Source: Acanthaster planci (Eukaryota; Echinodermata; Asteroidea; Valvatida; Acanthasteridae). Taken from it: a stretch of DNA of 64,000 nt. The first letter of the stretch is position 1. Each line of letters opens with the position of its first letter. The position numbers and the translations under genes are program-made. Shown one piece after another: positions 11,801-26,199 of the stretch. Location of the stretch: NCBI RefSeq assembly GCF_001949145.1, contig NW_019091380.1, forward strand, positions 1,027,064 to 1,091,063. Reading direction: 5' to 3'. The notes under the pieces were generated by a model. That model saw only the letters and a program-made list of their open reading frames with translations, did not search any database and was not told the DNA's origin.

Positions 11801-14800
11801 GCATTATCCCAACACGATGAAATCTCTCAAAGGTCGAGGAATTACGTTAAGCCAATATTCAACCTTAAGTCCAGTAAATTTGCAAAGTTTCTTCTGAGTT
11901 CGCGTTGGTGTGGGAAAATGTCATTCGTCAGCTGGAAAATGTCAAACCAAGACTAGATGACATTTATTTTGGACAACACCATCCAAAAATGATACAAAAA
12001 ATAATCATTGGTGTTGCTTCACATCAACATAACACAATACATACTGTAGCAAGTGATACTGGTGCCAAGATAATGGAAAACCTCGACTAAAACCGACAGT
12101 AGTCACTGCACGTGTTCAATGAATATGTAAACTGAAATTAAAACCGAGGTATCACGTTAGAGGAAAATCATGGCTTCAGAAGGTCACCAAGGGAAACTGC
12201 GACTTCTCTTTCCTAACTGAAGAGGTTATTGCAATAAGATCTGAGTGTTTCACAGGATGACGGCCTCCGTGGTCAACCATTACCGACATACGCAATCGAT
12301 CGACCTTCACATAATCGAGCAAACTTCACATAAAACTGTTATGCTGTACTAGGGTTCTTTCGAAACAAACTCATCACGGGATTCTCAATTTTTATAGGTT
12401 AAGTCCAAAAGAAATGCACCTCCACAGATTCTCACAACTGACATTTCTTGATATTCTCAGGTGGAATTGAGATCATTTGCACACAGTGTTTTTGCGAACC
12501 CATTTGTTCGTCTGGATTTTACATGCCCGCTGCCTGGAGAAACGCGACTGCCTGACTACAACCATGTCGGAAGCATGTCCAGCTTTCAACTTTTCTCGGA
12601 TATTTCCGGTGGGATTTTACCACTTAGTCGTGCATGGTCGGAGGGTGAAGCAAACCGAGCAGAAATGTGCAGAAACCCTGGAGCGAAAATGAGGTGGAAA
12701 GTACGCAGCTGTACGGCAATCGATCGGGAAATTATAGATCAGTTCCTTTTGGGTGGGAGAGGGGGGAGTGCAACGTGAAGTGTACTGCGCCTGTGCACGG
12801 TTAGGTCGCTGACGGAGCAAGCCAATCGAGAATTGCCCAAGGACATATGAAACAGTGTATAGGTCTGCTAAAGGTTAAAGCACGGAGGAATAAAAACACA
12901 AAGAAAACAGATGTTAGGGAAGTCAACATGCCTCGAGACAATACGTGACCACTTAACTATTTGCCATTATTACCCTGTAGATCTGGTCGGCAGCTATAGC
13001 TGGAAAGTTATCCCCACCTGACACAATGTTCGAGACTATGGCACAGCTGTGAAGCCGCAGAAAATTTTTAATTAGAACACAATTGCATCTGCCTTATTAC
13101 TGGGTGGGGTGGGGAAAGTCGTGTTTGGTCCAACTTGGTAGGCGTATTTTGCGGAAGAGCTTAAGCTGGAAGCGGAAGTGCTCCTGTTCTGATTACGGTG
13201 GCCTTCTGGACTGATGGGCTCAGGATAGCCCAATGCTCAACGCCACGCCACAGAAATCCCCAATTCATGTGGCTGATTGACTAACCACTGAGGTACAACC
13301 CTTTGGGAAAAGATAGTTCCTCAAACGGTCGGCCGATTACGTTCCTAATCAACGAGTGAGGAAGACAATGTTCGGGAGCCATGAAACTTCCGGTCTGACA
13401 GTCATACCAGTCTCCACAGTTGACTGATTGCTCTAGTGAAGAGGCTGATAGAGAAAGGAATAGGACTGGATGTAATGGAGCGAGAGTGGTGGTATAAATA
13501 GAGCTCTTTATTTAGCTGCGACATAAGTATCTCAATATTGTTGGAAACAAAATGGTGGATTAAGCGTCAGCGCACACGGACATTTCGCACACAACAGCGG
13601 TACACTGCACTGCGCACACAATGAACGGCCATTTAGGTTCAAGAGTCTGAAGTTGGCCCAAGTCTCTCTGTGCACTGCTCTGAATACAAGGAAAGGACCG
13701 AACCTTGTTGAATCAGATTGCTACTTGCAAAATTTACGAGAGAATTGTGTAGTCCATACTACATGGGGGACGGAGATCATACAAGACCACTTCTTGTCTG
13801 TTGTGGACAGGATAGGACAAGGGGCTACAAATTAGCTCAACTTCAGTCCTTGGCTTACAAACTGTGATTCATCACCGATGGACTGACTGTCGATTGGCAA
13901 ACCAATGTCTCCTGGTCAAGGTTATAGAGCAATGCCAACAGATTTTTTGTTGTCAGAACATGAAGAGAATGGAGCACCAACCCCCCCCCTCATGACGCCA
14001 TCCTTAGTACTGGCACATTCAAACAAAATATACAACCAGGAAACGAACGGCGGCAGACGTGCCGTCGATTTCCGAGGGGTAATACGTACAAAAGCCCTTG
14101 ATTCATCATGCGATGCTTGTGGATTTCCAGATTTATTGTGAGCTGGGCAACGCTGCCCAACTTCACCTTACACGAGGCAAAACGACCTACAACGAAATTT
14201 CACAAGCTATTTGAGAAATGGTATCACTTGCACAGATTCTCACGGCGCCAAATGCGGGCGTGCGCATGCATTTTTCAGATTGATTTTCAACATATTTCTG
14301 CATGTCGACGGAATTCAATTCTCCACACACCAGGGACGTTTCTGCATTATGTAAGGAAACAGCTATGCGTGTCTCTGTCATTATAACCTCTGGCGCGTAA
14401 TTACCACATTTCAATGTCGCCTTCTGCTGACACATACACGAAAATTGGGCTATTCGGGCGACAGGGGAGGTCGACCCAGCAACCCACGTACCCACCATTC
14501 GCTGATCACCATGTAAGAAAACCCAAACAACTTGTTGGCCAATCCGAGCTGTATAAGACTGTTTGTTGATCATTCAAGTGGAATCTGTGTAAGAAACCAA
14601 CGTCAACCACTCCAATCCTTTGAACAAAAAAGCCAGGCAAATATTTTTGGAATGCAAAAAAAAGGAGAGAACTTTCACTTGTAACAACTAATGGCTTGTC
14701 CATATTTCTAGCATAACATATAGACACTGACAGCCTCTCTACACGATTTAAAGAATCTTCAACATGGCGTCTAATATGAGCTCAATCCACCAAACTCTAC

Positions 14801-17647
14801 CCTGACAGTGTGTAGCAAGTATGATCAAGTACCAACGGTTGAGTAATGATTAGTTCGTGACAAATCTTGCACCTGCGCTCGTGCGATAGCGCGAAAGTGT
14901 CTTTAGGCAAGATACATGTATACGGTCGAACGTCGTATGCCAACTCTTGGTCTCCTCCTTGATGGGCTAGGTTGTTGATACCCAGCGAGCCAACCGTATG
15001 ACACTCATCGGACATTGTACAGTTCGAATCCCTCTAGGAATGTTGTTTCTGAGGTCGACGGTGTCCGTAGCCGATTGAGGGTAACTCAGAAAGCGAGTTA
15101 TCGAATTGTTCGGCATAACTGCATGACGCGCACTATTCTGAAAACGTCGTATACTAACGTATCACACGTACAAGGTCAACTTGAGCACACCGAATGAGGT
15201 TCAGATATTCAGTCCATGCAAGATTCAATGAATCTTTATCACGGTCCGGCTTTACAAAGCCGTTCAGCTTTTTGACAAATTTCTGCCCGTTGAAGACCAG
15301 TAACGAATAAGTGAGTTTCGATAGGCTCCCGCAAGAAAATCTCATTAACAATAAACGAAACACTTCAACTCGGCATTTAAAATGGTGCCCACAATTCACT
15401 CCAATAACGCAACTAAAAGGAACTCAACCTTTTTTCCTTGCCAGTGTAAACATTGAACATAAACCGCGTGGAATATGATAACATGGCATGGGTGAAAAGG
15501 GCAAGCCGAGGGTGCTTTACTGAATTTTTGATGATTTACGTCATACGCAACGCATTCCTCTCAGCTATATGTGCAAAGTGGAATGACCGCTTAAGTCGTT
15601 TGTTCTCAAGAAATAGCTACATTTCATTTGTTACAGCAGAGCTCAAGTTTAAGTTTTAGCCTTATGTGGCGGTCGATAAGAGTTACCAACAAGATGAAAT
15701 GTAGCCCCATTTAGACATGGACCCTTGATGGCAATTGTCCATTACTGCGCAAAGGTCTCACTGAGCACAATCGCAGCCTTTTAGTTTCCATGGCAGCCGC
15801 TGTGTCTGGCTACCATCCAGGGGAAATCTATTAAGAGGTTCAACCTTCCAGTAATTCGCTTCATTCATCCATCGATGATTTTGTGGAGTATCTGGTTGTA
15901 TTTCAAATGTCCGAACAAAACATCGCCAAGAAAATAAAATCTAACAATGAATTCGTTATTTTTGAGATTGCAAAGGACAACGTAAAATGAATAAATGTGT
16001 TCAGAACGAAAAATATGATTACACGTCAGGTATCTGTCAAGGTGATATGCTTTATAATTTCGTAAAAAACATTATGCAAGCAGCTAATTGGAAAGCATTG
16101 GAGGCTTCGCCTGCGCAGTTCTAAAGGATCACTGGACGAGAGCATTGAAAGAATTCCCCTTCAGTCTCATAGCAAGACGCCAGATTTCGTTATTCCAGGA
16201 ATACAGTTGGGTCATTTTCCTTCCGAATTTGATGGCACATTGCCTGTCATCTGAATGCACAGGTTTGCACGGTGCCATCTACAGTGTACAGTGCTCATGT
16301 CATGAGCACAACACACAACAACGTGCGATCTGGGGATGTGGAATCAGGCAGTGTGCGTGGTGACGGTCGTTGCAAGAACCGCTTGGAGCTTCAACGTCAC
16401 GAAGAATCATTTGTAACGGATACCTCAAGGATTCCCGTCAGACTGGTAACTGAGGTTTTAGGGTTTTGTCAGGGGGATAAGCTTACTTCCTTTGCATGCG
16501 TGCGAACACGTACACTTATCCCACATAGTCAGAAATAAATATCAAGGCCGTCAACGACACACGAGGATGACTTCATTTTAATCGGTGAAGTACTTGCAAG
16601 GACGAAGGATGCAGCCTGCTGACTTGAGACGAGTGTTTGCTTAAACTTCACCCCTATCGCACAGACCCACAACTATCCGTTTTGTTTACGGCCAATCAGG
16701 CCTCACGGAAACTGTAGCCAAATCTAGAAGGAAAGTGAGGTCAGACTCGCTAAATCTTCACTTCTACAAGTGGGCAGACTTTGTTTCTATATAATTATCG
16801 ATGTAATTCAGACGACGAAGAAATAACGAGACAATGTCGCACAATATTTCAACAGCAAAAGGAAACAATTAACAGACACTGCTTAAAAGAAACAAAAGGC
16901 CACATTTTAATGTGACTGATATTACTGACACGATCGATTCTACAGTTTTAGTCTATACCAGTTCCAGTCTTGGGGCTGGTACATACTTCAGGTGAACGCC
17001 AAAGCCCAGCGAGTTTTAGGTCAATGAATATTTCTAGGGAATCCGCAGCGCGAATATTTGATTTGAGGTCAGAATTTCCTGTTCGTACTCGTTTTGGCGC
17101 TGAGCGCGGACCAGTGTTTACACGCTGTTAGAATCAGAACGAGTGGTTCCAACAAAATATTAGCAAATGTCTCCATTTTTAATGAAATGCATGTAAATTG
17201 TGGTTCCGATTTACATTTCCTAAGTGCTGTTGCAACCCATCTACCAAACGCCCTTTGCTGGCGTGCCCATGCAGGTACATCGCCCTTTTCTTTATGTGGT
17301 GCCGACTGTTGTGTGTGACTTTAATCATGTCTAGAGTCATAACCCATTCAGTGCGCCATATTTTGTTACGATTCTAAGTCGTTCAACCCATTTATATGCA
17401 AATGTGATGCCACTGAGGTGTTCTGCGTCTCGGAGGTGAATCTAATAATTGTAAAGCGTAAAGAAGTCATTGACATCTTATTACTTCTCGCCACGTATAG
17501 ACACATGACAGCCTGACGTCACTAACGAGAAAGTTATGACGTAAGCCTGTAACGAATATGTCAATTCACTAAAGAATACATCAAATAGGAAAAGCCTAAA
17601 ACAGTTTTTCCACCTGTTTTGAAAATGAAACACCCACACGCATGTAA
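8848..17647. other. Long stretch without a recognised gene
   Basis: I see no domain-bearing exon, RNA gene or clear transposon. ORFs of about 105 codons (plus, 12461-12778) and 128 codons (minus, 14187-14573) have no motif I recognise. A perfect 9-bp hairpin is at 16291-16309. Confidence 0.35.
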
Positions 17648-17795
17648 NNNNNNNNNNNNNNNNNNNNNNNNNNNNNNNNNNNNNNNNNNNNNNNNNNNNN
17701 NNNNNNNNNNNNNNNNNNNNNNNNNNNNNNNNNNNNNNNNNNNNNNNNNNNNNNNNNNNNNNNNNNNNNNNNNNNNNNNNNNNNNNNNNNNNNNN
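17648..17795. other. Assembly gap (148 N)
   Basis: The flanks are CACCCACACGCATG and ACTCACACACACACG, so the missing sequence is probably a CA-type microsatellite that was not resolved. Confidence 0.95.
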
Positions 17796-20700
17796 AGAAA
17801 CAAACTCACACACACACGATGTACAGCAGAAAACAATTAAGTCGAAATGTACACTGTATAATCACTAAGCGAAAATTCCCTTTACAAAACAGGCTACGCA
17901 GTGTGGGCACGTTATTTGAAGTAAAGGAGGGAATAGACGTATATGAATCATCATTTTAGTACACAAACTAAAAACAGAAAACAAAGCCAGTGACTTAGTG
18001 GCTGGACTGGAAACATGGACTATGTTGGCTCATTCAATCAGTTTTTACAATTTGTTCTATGAGCTGTTTCGGGAATAAGGAACAACTCTTAACCGTCTTC
18101 AGCATTTTACCAAACGGAGATCAAGTGTAAGAGCAGACAGGTGGGTGTTTGGTCTATCTCTATTCCTCAGTGTTCTCCATATCTTCTCGGTAAAATTTCC
18201 AAATGAAACACAGCGGGTCCGTGCTATCTTCTCCCCCCCCAAAAAAAAAATTACTTGACGACTAAAAGCTTAGACTCAACCAGTAAGGAGTGAGGTCGTC
18301 CAAACCAGAGAGTGCGGCTTCGTCTCCGAGAATATGCCAGGCACGCGGACTCAGACGTTTCCGATTCAAGTCCTAAGAAAGTGCCCTCCAGCCCAAGTAC
18401 TTCAAACTGCTCAGTATTATTACACTGACGCTGTTTAGCTTGTCCTTTTCCCATTTTTTTTCGAATTGGGAACGTGCATAGAAATTAGACACTCCTGTCC
18501 CGCCGAAGCACTAATGAAAATCATTATCTCTTCTCATGAATAATATTTTACAATAAAACACACTAAGCAGGGGGCCAAGTTGGTGACGAAGTAATAACCA
18601 AGAAACCTTCGTTTCTATGCCACTGCACTGTATACTTGAAAACATAAATAACTGACTCGATAGAAGATAATTTGATATGACCAAGGTCGGAACTGCTTAT
18701 GACAGGGAAAAGGAAGATAACTGTCAGTCTGGGGGACGCAGGTGATAATGGCGCGCCTTTTCAAAAATGCACAAATTGGGGAAAATCCATCAGGCGAGGG
18801 TTTTTTTCAGGTATGGATGCTTTAGCACTCTTCTGCAATGAGCACAGGTGTTCTGTCGGCTGCAAGGATGGCATGCCGTGGCTTAACCACGACCGCAATG
18901 GACAGGATGATCCCGATCAATGACTACGACGTGACAAGCGACTTGTAATAACTGCGTTGTTTTAAAAACGCATGCGGTCTTTCTAGAATTGGCTTGTGCA
19001 TTTTACACACGACAACACCATCCCTCAGCGAACCTGGGAGAGTTGACTGCCCCAGGGCAGAGGGACGAGTCTGAGGCGTTGAGGAAGCCAGCAGCTGGCT
19101 GGCAGATCAGCCTGATATGTGGGTCCACAGAATCCGCCCCTCGTCTGTGTAACACACTCTGCTCCGAGCGCTGCGATTACGGTAAACAACCATCGCGCGC
19201 CTGTGCCCGGCTCAGAACTCGGGGAGGACAGGACAGACCGGGCGGGAAAGGTGAAAATACCCTGCCGAGTGGCAATTTTCTATGCATGTCGGAAATGCGT
19301 GAAGGATGCCACACAGGGTGCCGACTCCGATTACTGTCCGCCCGCATCCCGATTAAAGATGCAGTCTTCTGCGTCCCTGCGTCAGTTCCTGGTGTTCTGC
19401 CGCAGCTCACTTACACCACCCATTTCCAGTTACAGGTGGTATGCACAATGTAAACTTGCATTTACCCTGGGTGTACCGATAAACTACCAACAAGGAAAAG
19501 AAAACTTACACCAGGCACGTACGGTAGCCTCTTGAACGGACGCCAAGCCTTAACAAGACTTGTCCCTCACCAGGCAACGATACCCCCGTGTTGAACGCGC
19601 AGTGGTTCACGCACGTTATGTCCCGTCTACTCACACGATCAAGGAATTTCATGGGAGACATTTCTTAATCTCCCTCTTCTGTTGTCGGGGGGAATACTTG
19701 AAACCGGTACATATACCAGGCTTCTTTCAGAGAAATACGAGCTGGCATCACTCAGCTACTCTCTGTGAGGTTTTACGGGGCCAATTCACAGACCAAACGA
19801 CGAGAGAAATGTTCTCAAATCGTTTTTCAGAAAATAATATCTTTTCATGAAACAAAGACAACAATGCGAGGGGGTATGATTTCCAGATTTCTAAAATGAT
19901 GACAAATTCGTGGGTTCATTTCCATGATTGTGTTTTTTTTCATTCTTGTAATTCAAGTTTTTCAACCCGACTTGACCATGGCAAACAAACGCCACTGATG
20001 CCACAACGAAGGTTCTTTCTTCTTCAAGACTCACGCACCTTGGTGAGAGGACATAAGGCGCCAGATGTCATTGGACGCTTGAACACCACGAGTAAACCCT
20101 TTTACCCCTTTTCGAACACACAACCCCCCGGAAGTGACACCAGGATGCAAGAGGTGTGCGCACAGACACTCACGACGATGAAAACTAAAGGAAACACAGA
20201 GGCATCACGAAACCAAAAATATCCACGCGCCACTCGCTACTGAATATTTTAGAAGTGTGGGTTTAGTCAAACTATAATGCCTGCCGGCTTTTTTTTATAA
20301 ACACGTAAGATTTTGAAACACATGACTTAGTTTTTGCTTGGCTTTAAAACACGCCGAAGAGATTCTTTTCGACCTCATAAGAACTTTAACGCTCTGGATC
20401 AGTTGAACTCTTGCGGAACACGGTGTGGAATGGCCAAACTCGGGGAATATTTCACGCGCTAAGTCACAGCCGGTAGAGTGGTGCTGCTTACACTCTTTGG
20501 AGAGAAAAACAGGTATGAAATTTCAGTTCCAATTTTCAAACACTCAAGACCGTTGGGCTATTGGGTAAACAGTTTATTTTGGTCGAATAAGAAAGGAAAT
20601 ACCTGTTCTAGTTTCTAGATCTGTAGTGGTCACCTACACTCACACTTTCAATGTTAAGCGTACCGTCATTGACCTTTTCCTGCCGTCCAAAAAACAGCTT

Positions 20701-23700
20701 AGAACGAGAGGGAAGCTTTGAATAAAAATGGAGGCTGAAAGTGATACACTTAAGATAAAAAACGTCCGTGATGCCGAGAGCCAGGGCGTTGACCTGTTCG
20801 CGAGATAGCGCCCAACTCGACCCACTACAAATGATCTCTCCAGATTGATTTACAAGACTGAGCAATCCACAGGAGAAGGTCACTCAAAAAGACGTTTCTC
20901 AGCCCAAAATCTACCCAAAAAGCTAGGTGCTCTCCGATGCAAAAAGTAAAAATAATCACAAAAAGTACTGAATTAGAGCTAGGAGGGTAGCAAGGTAACC
21001 GGTCCAATCTTCTTTCTTTTTTAAAAGAAATTTGAAAATTTCTGTTTTTGAAGTAAAGCTTGAACAGATTAAATCAGCCTAGATTGTAACTTTTTTCGCG
21101 TAAATGATTTGGATACTGCATACCACATTGTAAAAGGTTACTTTAACAGATAACTTTTGTGAAACTGTCTTGATAATTGGTTTATTCGGGTTAAAATTTG
21201 ACAAACTTTTGGTTAAAATTTGGACCAGTGTATTAATAAATAATAGTAAATAGTTGGCAAGTTTTTTTGCCAAACAGCGCCAATTAATTGTACTTAAAGG
21301 GCAGAATTTTTCCTCGCTTTTGGTTCAGAAATCAGGAACTCAGTACTTCGGTTGTATATAAACACCTGGTTACTTTGAAAAGAAAAAAATATTCTCTCAT
21401 CGGTAAATTCTAATGGTACCTTTAAATTAAACAATAACTAAAGAATCTGAACTTCATATTAATTTCGGAGGCTGTGAAAATGACAAGTCCAAGGCCTCGT
21501 TCCCTTACAACTCTACTATTTGACAAGAATTGACGATAAATCGATCATTAGGAAGTTCTTGTCTGAATTAGGAAGTTTGACTGGACCCTTTTTGGACGAC
21601 CATCGAATTATTATGAGTTTGAAGAGTGATAAAAACACCTGCCTTCGATAATATGACAGACCTTACAAAACACAGCGAATGATGGTGTTTCGATAGGACA
21701 ACTGGACGATTAACCAAAGATGTGACGTGATGATCAGAAACCAGAGAATTTTTAAAGGGACAGCGTGTATAAAGAATATTGCTAAAATCGACTCCATGTA
21801 AATGAGGCACACAGAAGGCGCCCATCAATGAAATAGGAAAGAGAAAGTGGCGTTATGCTCATGAAGTCGTCTCACCTGCGACTCCAGCATGTCACACAGA
21901 AACCTTCAGGGAAAACAAGAGCGAAGAAAGATAGCGACTTCCAAAGCAACCTTTAAATAGCAAAGACAAACTTGAGTTGGTACATGATACATTGACATCC
22001 CCCACGATATTGGTTTCTCCTTGGTGAACAGAAAATTCTGTTATCCCAGGGAATTGTTTGTGACCATTGGACTCATAAACATTTAGATATCATCGGTCGA
22101 TATTCAGCCCCCCGAGGCCCCGACAAAGCCACCTTGGTCTAAGCCAAGGCTGATCTCATCCTACAAGCTACGCTCGCCTCAAGCGATATGATCCATTCAA
22201 ATCCAAGCTGTCGTGACATTACAGCGAACAGAACCGTCGATTTCTGAGCTCGAATGTCAGTGCAAAGTAAGAGGAAGGCATGCTGGAGATGAGAACATTA
22301 AAGGTGAAGGGTCTAAAAAGATGCAGGTCTACATTGCCTCTTGCGGCTAAATGATAGAATCAGTTCAGTGCTGCTTGCTCGTTAATGGAATTGATTCAAG
22401 TCTCTTACTACCTGCAAGATTAAAATTCGTTCTGATAGGCTGTGGGTACAGTCGGCAGGTAGCTCAAATAAATGTCTTATGTGGCGCAAATCGCCATGGA
22501 CAACATCTCACAAACCATGAGGAAACGATTTGAACTTGACGGACACTGGGCAATAACACTGGAAGCTAACAAAATCTATTCTGAGATTACTTTTTGTGAG
22601 TTTGCAGAATTTCCTGAATATCTACGTCAATTCTGAAATTGTCCAACCGCCATAAGCACTTAAAAAGAAGCGGAATTCGTGACCCAATACTACTGTTCAG
22701 CATTTGGTAACAGGATTTGACAATATGTCAAAAGTATACAAACATAGAGCGCGAACAAGTGATGGGCTAGCCCCAATCTTCAGTACAGATCTTAGGCGGA
22801 GGTTCTCGAAACACTTGACGAACTACTTCAATTTGGACTCACTAAAGTCGACAAACAACTCCACAAAGATATCAAATAAGTTTTTCAATTGATGATAATT
22901 GTTGATCCTGTTTCGCCCCGAACTTTAAGTGAGTCTTGCCTGGTTTCTCATCAAAGAGCCTAAGCAGGAGAAAAATCCCTCTGCCGGGGAGTCTTTGCTC
23001 AAACTCAGTAAAATCGGACCAGACTAGCATTCAGAAGCAATGTCGCCATCCGGAAAACCTATACCAAAGTCTACATTAATTCACAACTCTATCTAATCTA
23101 CCAATCTACCCGTCCTACTGGTGTGTAAGCCAACGAATAACCAGCCAGCCAAAGCTAAAAAAAAGACAGAAAACTAAAATAAAAATTTCAACAGTGTAGG
23201 GAAACGGTTTTAAAGAATTTGACGCAACACCTGATTCTAAAAGATCCAAAAATCTTTCTGCGTCAGCTGTAATGCTGTGACAGATAGCCACTTTAACATC
23301 CTAGAGAGGGTTAAAACAGCGTCCGATGGGTTTGAGCACTCTATCGACACGCGTTATCTCTTCCAGCATTAGCGATGAGAAGGCTTTCTATCCAATTGGA
23401 ATCTGTCCTGAATCCCTCTGGCAGACACAACTTCCTCTCGGTTCAATTTGTCACGAGCAGCTGATTCAGACCGGAATATTGATAGAGCCACTTGGAAATA
23501 GTGTGCCTTTTTGGAAACCCTTTGACGTGATCTGGAAAAGTATATAGAGTTCAGAGCGTAGGGTCTTTCGCCCAGCCTAATACTGCATTTCACTTAAATA
23601 ATGAAAAAAACTAGCTCGCCTCGACCACAAGCCTTGTACCAAATATCTTATCCTTCACCTCACAGCTATACCTTCCTGTTAAAAGAAGCTACCGGATGGA

Positions 23701-26199
23701 ATTGCACCTACAGAACATAACACGAGTGTCTAGAAGCAAGGTACGCTGACGCAATGACCGGTTGACCTTTAATATTTGCAGATTGTATATGGGTACCTAC
23801 CTGAGAAGCAATGCACTTCTATATCACTTTCCCCTACAGTACCAAAGAGGTAAACCTTTCTCGATGCATGGCCTGGGTTAATCTACTTGGGTAGTCCGAC
23901 GCGACGTTTTATGCGAAATTAACGTGATACCGTGCATTGCTATACAATGTCGCATTTAACTGTACTTATTATTTGCGTTTAGTTTATGCTTTAGTCAGGC
24001 AGCACAACTTTAAGCAACGACGGCAGAGAATTGAAACGGACACAAAACTTGCGATTAGCATCCAATCTTGATCGAAATCATCCGTGATTTACAGCAAATG
24101 CGACAGACCAGCCAGTAAATGAACTGTTCGTTGCCTTGGGAGTTATGATTGAGCTGAACACGAAGTTTACTTGCGGAAATCATAACCAGTCGGTTTTGCT
24201 TTGTGTCTTTTAATGCATCGAGGAATTGACAGCCAGTCGTCTCTATATTTCCCCGCGGTCTGTTGCACTTGGTACTTGAAAGCATTTTGGCACTAAGATT
24301 TTCCGCGGGGACACTGAAAGTGAAATTTCATTTCCTTTTACATACCGGCACAGGTTTTCCCGTCGAGGGATTGAATACTTGTCCAAAGGGATTGTCCAAA
24401 GCAATTACCGTGGAAGTTGGCAAGCCGTCCCTTGGTAAGTTGCATAACTTGGTATGGCTGTTTACACATGAGTCCTACCAGGAATAGGAAGCACAGTTTT
24501 TCAAAGGTTAGTGGCTTATTTGCTGCACTTGCATGTCCCAAGGTATTCTCAACCTTTTGATAAATGACAAACTAGGGATTATTGCGTGTCTCATGACTGT
24601 AAAACACTTGTAACAACAGCAATTCGTTTGAAAGGGAAATGCCCAGAGTTGCCTGTTGCAGCCCAATCGACCAGAACTGTCGGCGAAAAATAACTTGTTC
24701 CAGCCTATCAGTGATTTATGGCAACACTGAAGCTCGGGGAGACGATTTGGCTCGATAATGTGCGCTTTTAAGACAGTAATTCGAACACGCGCACATAGGA
24801 CTCGTTCGATTACACTTCAAGCTCGTTTTCTTCACACGCCAGTGTCAAGTAGTATTGGAAACAAAATATTTCCCGAATTATTTTCTGAGAAACTTTACTG
24901 GAGACGATAATTGGTATAGCTTCAGAGACATCTAAAAAAAATGGAAAAAAAAACACCACTTTTTGTAATAAAGGGAGACTGGTTGCAACTTCCCAAAATA
25001 TGAATGACGAAAACAGACTACTAATATTGGGTGTACCTAAAGATGAGCATAGTTTTGAGTACTGACAAAATATTCAGAAACTCTCCATCAATATTTTTTG
25101 ACAAAACATATCATATAGGGAAATATTTTTAATGTGAAAAAAAACTAAAGATCCTAATAAGCTATTTCTCGGGAGAGTATTCCAATGCGAATCAACTACT
25201 TACGTCACAATACATGAGTGCGCATTCGACAAGTTCAAAGAGAATCAATACTAATTTCACAAGACACGACAGCGCAAAAAACAGAATGCGACGCATTTCG
25301 TCACCGTGACACGATCGAAGCTGCCTCTTGCTACTGCACCAGTGTCTCCCGACGCGTAATTAAACGTGCACACCCCGGTGGGTATTGACGAAATTCTCCG
25401 ATGAAGCGTATTAAACACAAACAGATCCGGGATAGCTTCAGCAATAATGTGCAATGCCCATCACTACAACAGACCATAAGAGGCTGGCTTACGTTCTGTA
25501 CACACGCGCTCAGAGGCGTGAAATTGGCGGGAAGCTAGATAAAGGCGCGATAAGACAATATGGATATTGCTGAGACAAGGGGCTGTACGAAGCCTCAAAA
25601 TGAGCCAGAATAAAGGTCATGTGTGTTCTGCTGTTAATCCCATGGTTTTGAACGCGACGACCGTATTAACCATGGAGTTGACACCTTGTGGGGAAAAGTT
25701 CAACCACAAAGATGCATTATGCCTTGACTGGCCAGCATTTGATTGTACATGTAATGTAGTGTAATGTACAATCTGCTATTAAAGTGTGACGTGGGTGGAC
25801 TGTCGCACTATCATCGTATCGAGGGACTCTGACATCGATCAGATGCAGGTTGCACTTGATAATTATCAAACGCTCTCTTGAAAAAACAAACACTTTCCAT
25901 CCCTAATTCTTCAAAGGCCACTGAATCTACGTCTGCAGCTTATGGATACCAACGTACATGTGTTTAGATAAAATTGAACTCAGCTCAGCAAAGTGGAGCG
26001 TGTGGAGAATATGCAGTTTAAGAGTTCTAGGGCCTATCTATAGGCAACAGTAGTATTAACTATGAACAGGGTCATACAATGGTATGTGTCGGATATGCGT
26101 GAAATCCACCAGTGGTGACTTTCATAAGCTGGGGTAGGGCCTATGGGCATAATGGGAGGCGCTTTCCCCTCCCATGTGATTACCCTTCCAACCAAAGAA
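17796..26199. other. Long stretch without a recognised gene
   Basis: A GC-rich block at about 18990-19540 carries overlapping ORFs in two plus frames, described under findings. Elsewhere there are only short AT-rich repeats, for example GGTTAAAATTTG twice within about 40 bp near 21190-21225. No gene can be supported. Confidence 0.35.

Noticed and set aside
12461-12778. 105-codon plus-strand ORF preceded by a decent acceptor (GATATTCTCAG)
   Set aside because: No domain, no clear donor in phase, and a competing frame of similar quality.
14187-14573. 128-codon minus-strand ORF with several cysteines
   Set aside because: No recognisable family and no convincing splice sites; an ORF of this length is expected by chance in 64 kb.
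15015-15040. AGTTCGAATCC, one base off a Pol III B box
   Set aside because: No A box upstream and the sequence does not fold as a tRNA.
16291-16309. Perfect hairpin GTGCTCATG-T-CATGAGCAC
   Set aside because: Arms of 9 bp occur by chance in a window of this size and nothing around it gives a role.
21255-21280. TTGGCAA-loop-TTGCCAA hairpin with a T run, resembling a bacterial terminator
   Set aside because: The genome is eukaryotic and no gene ends there.
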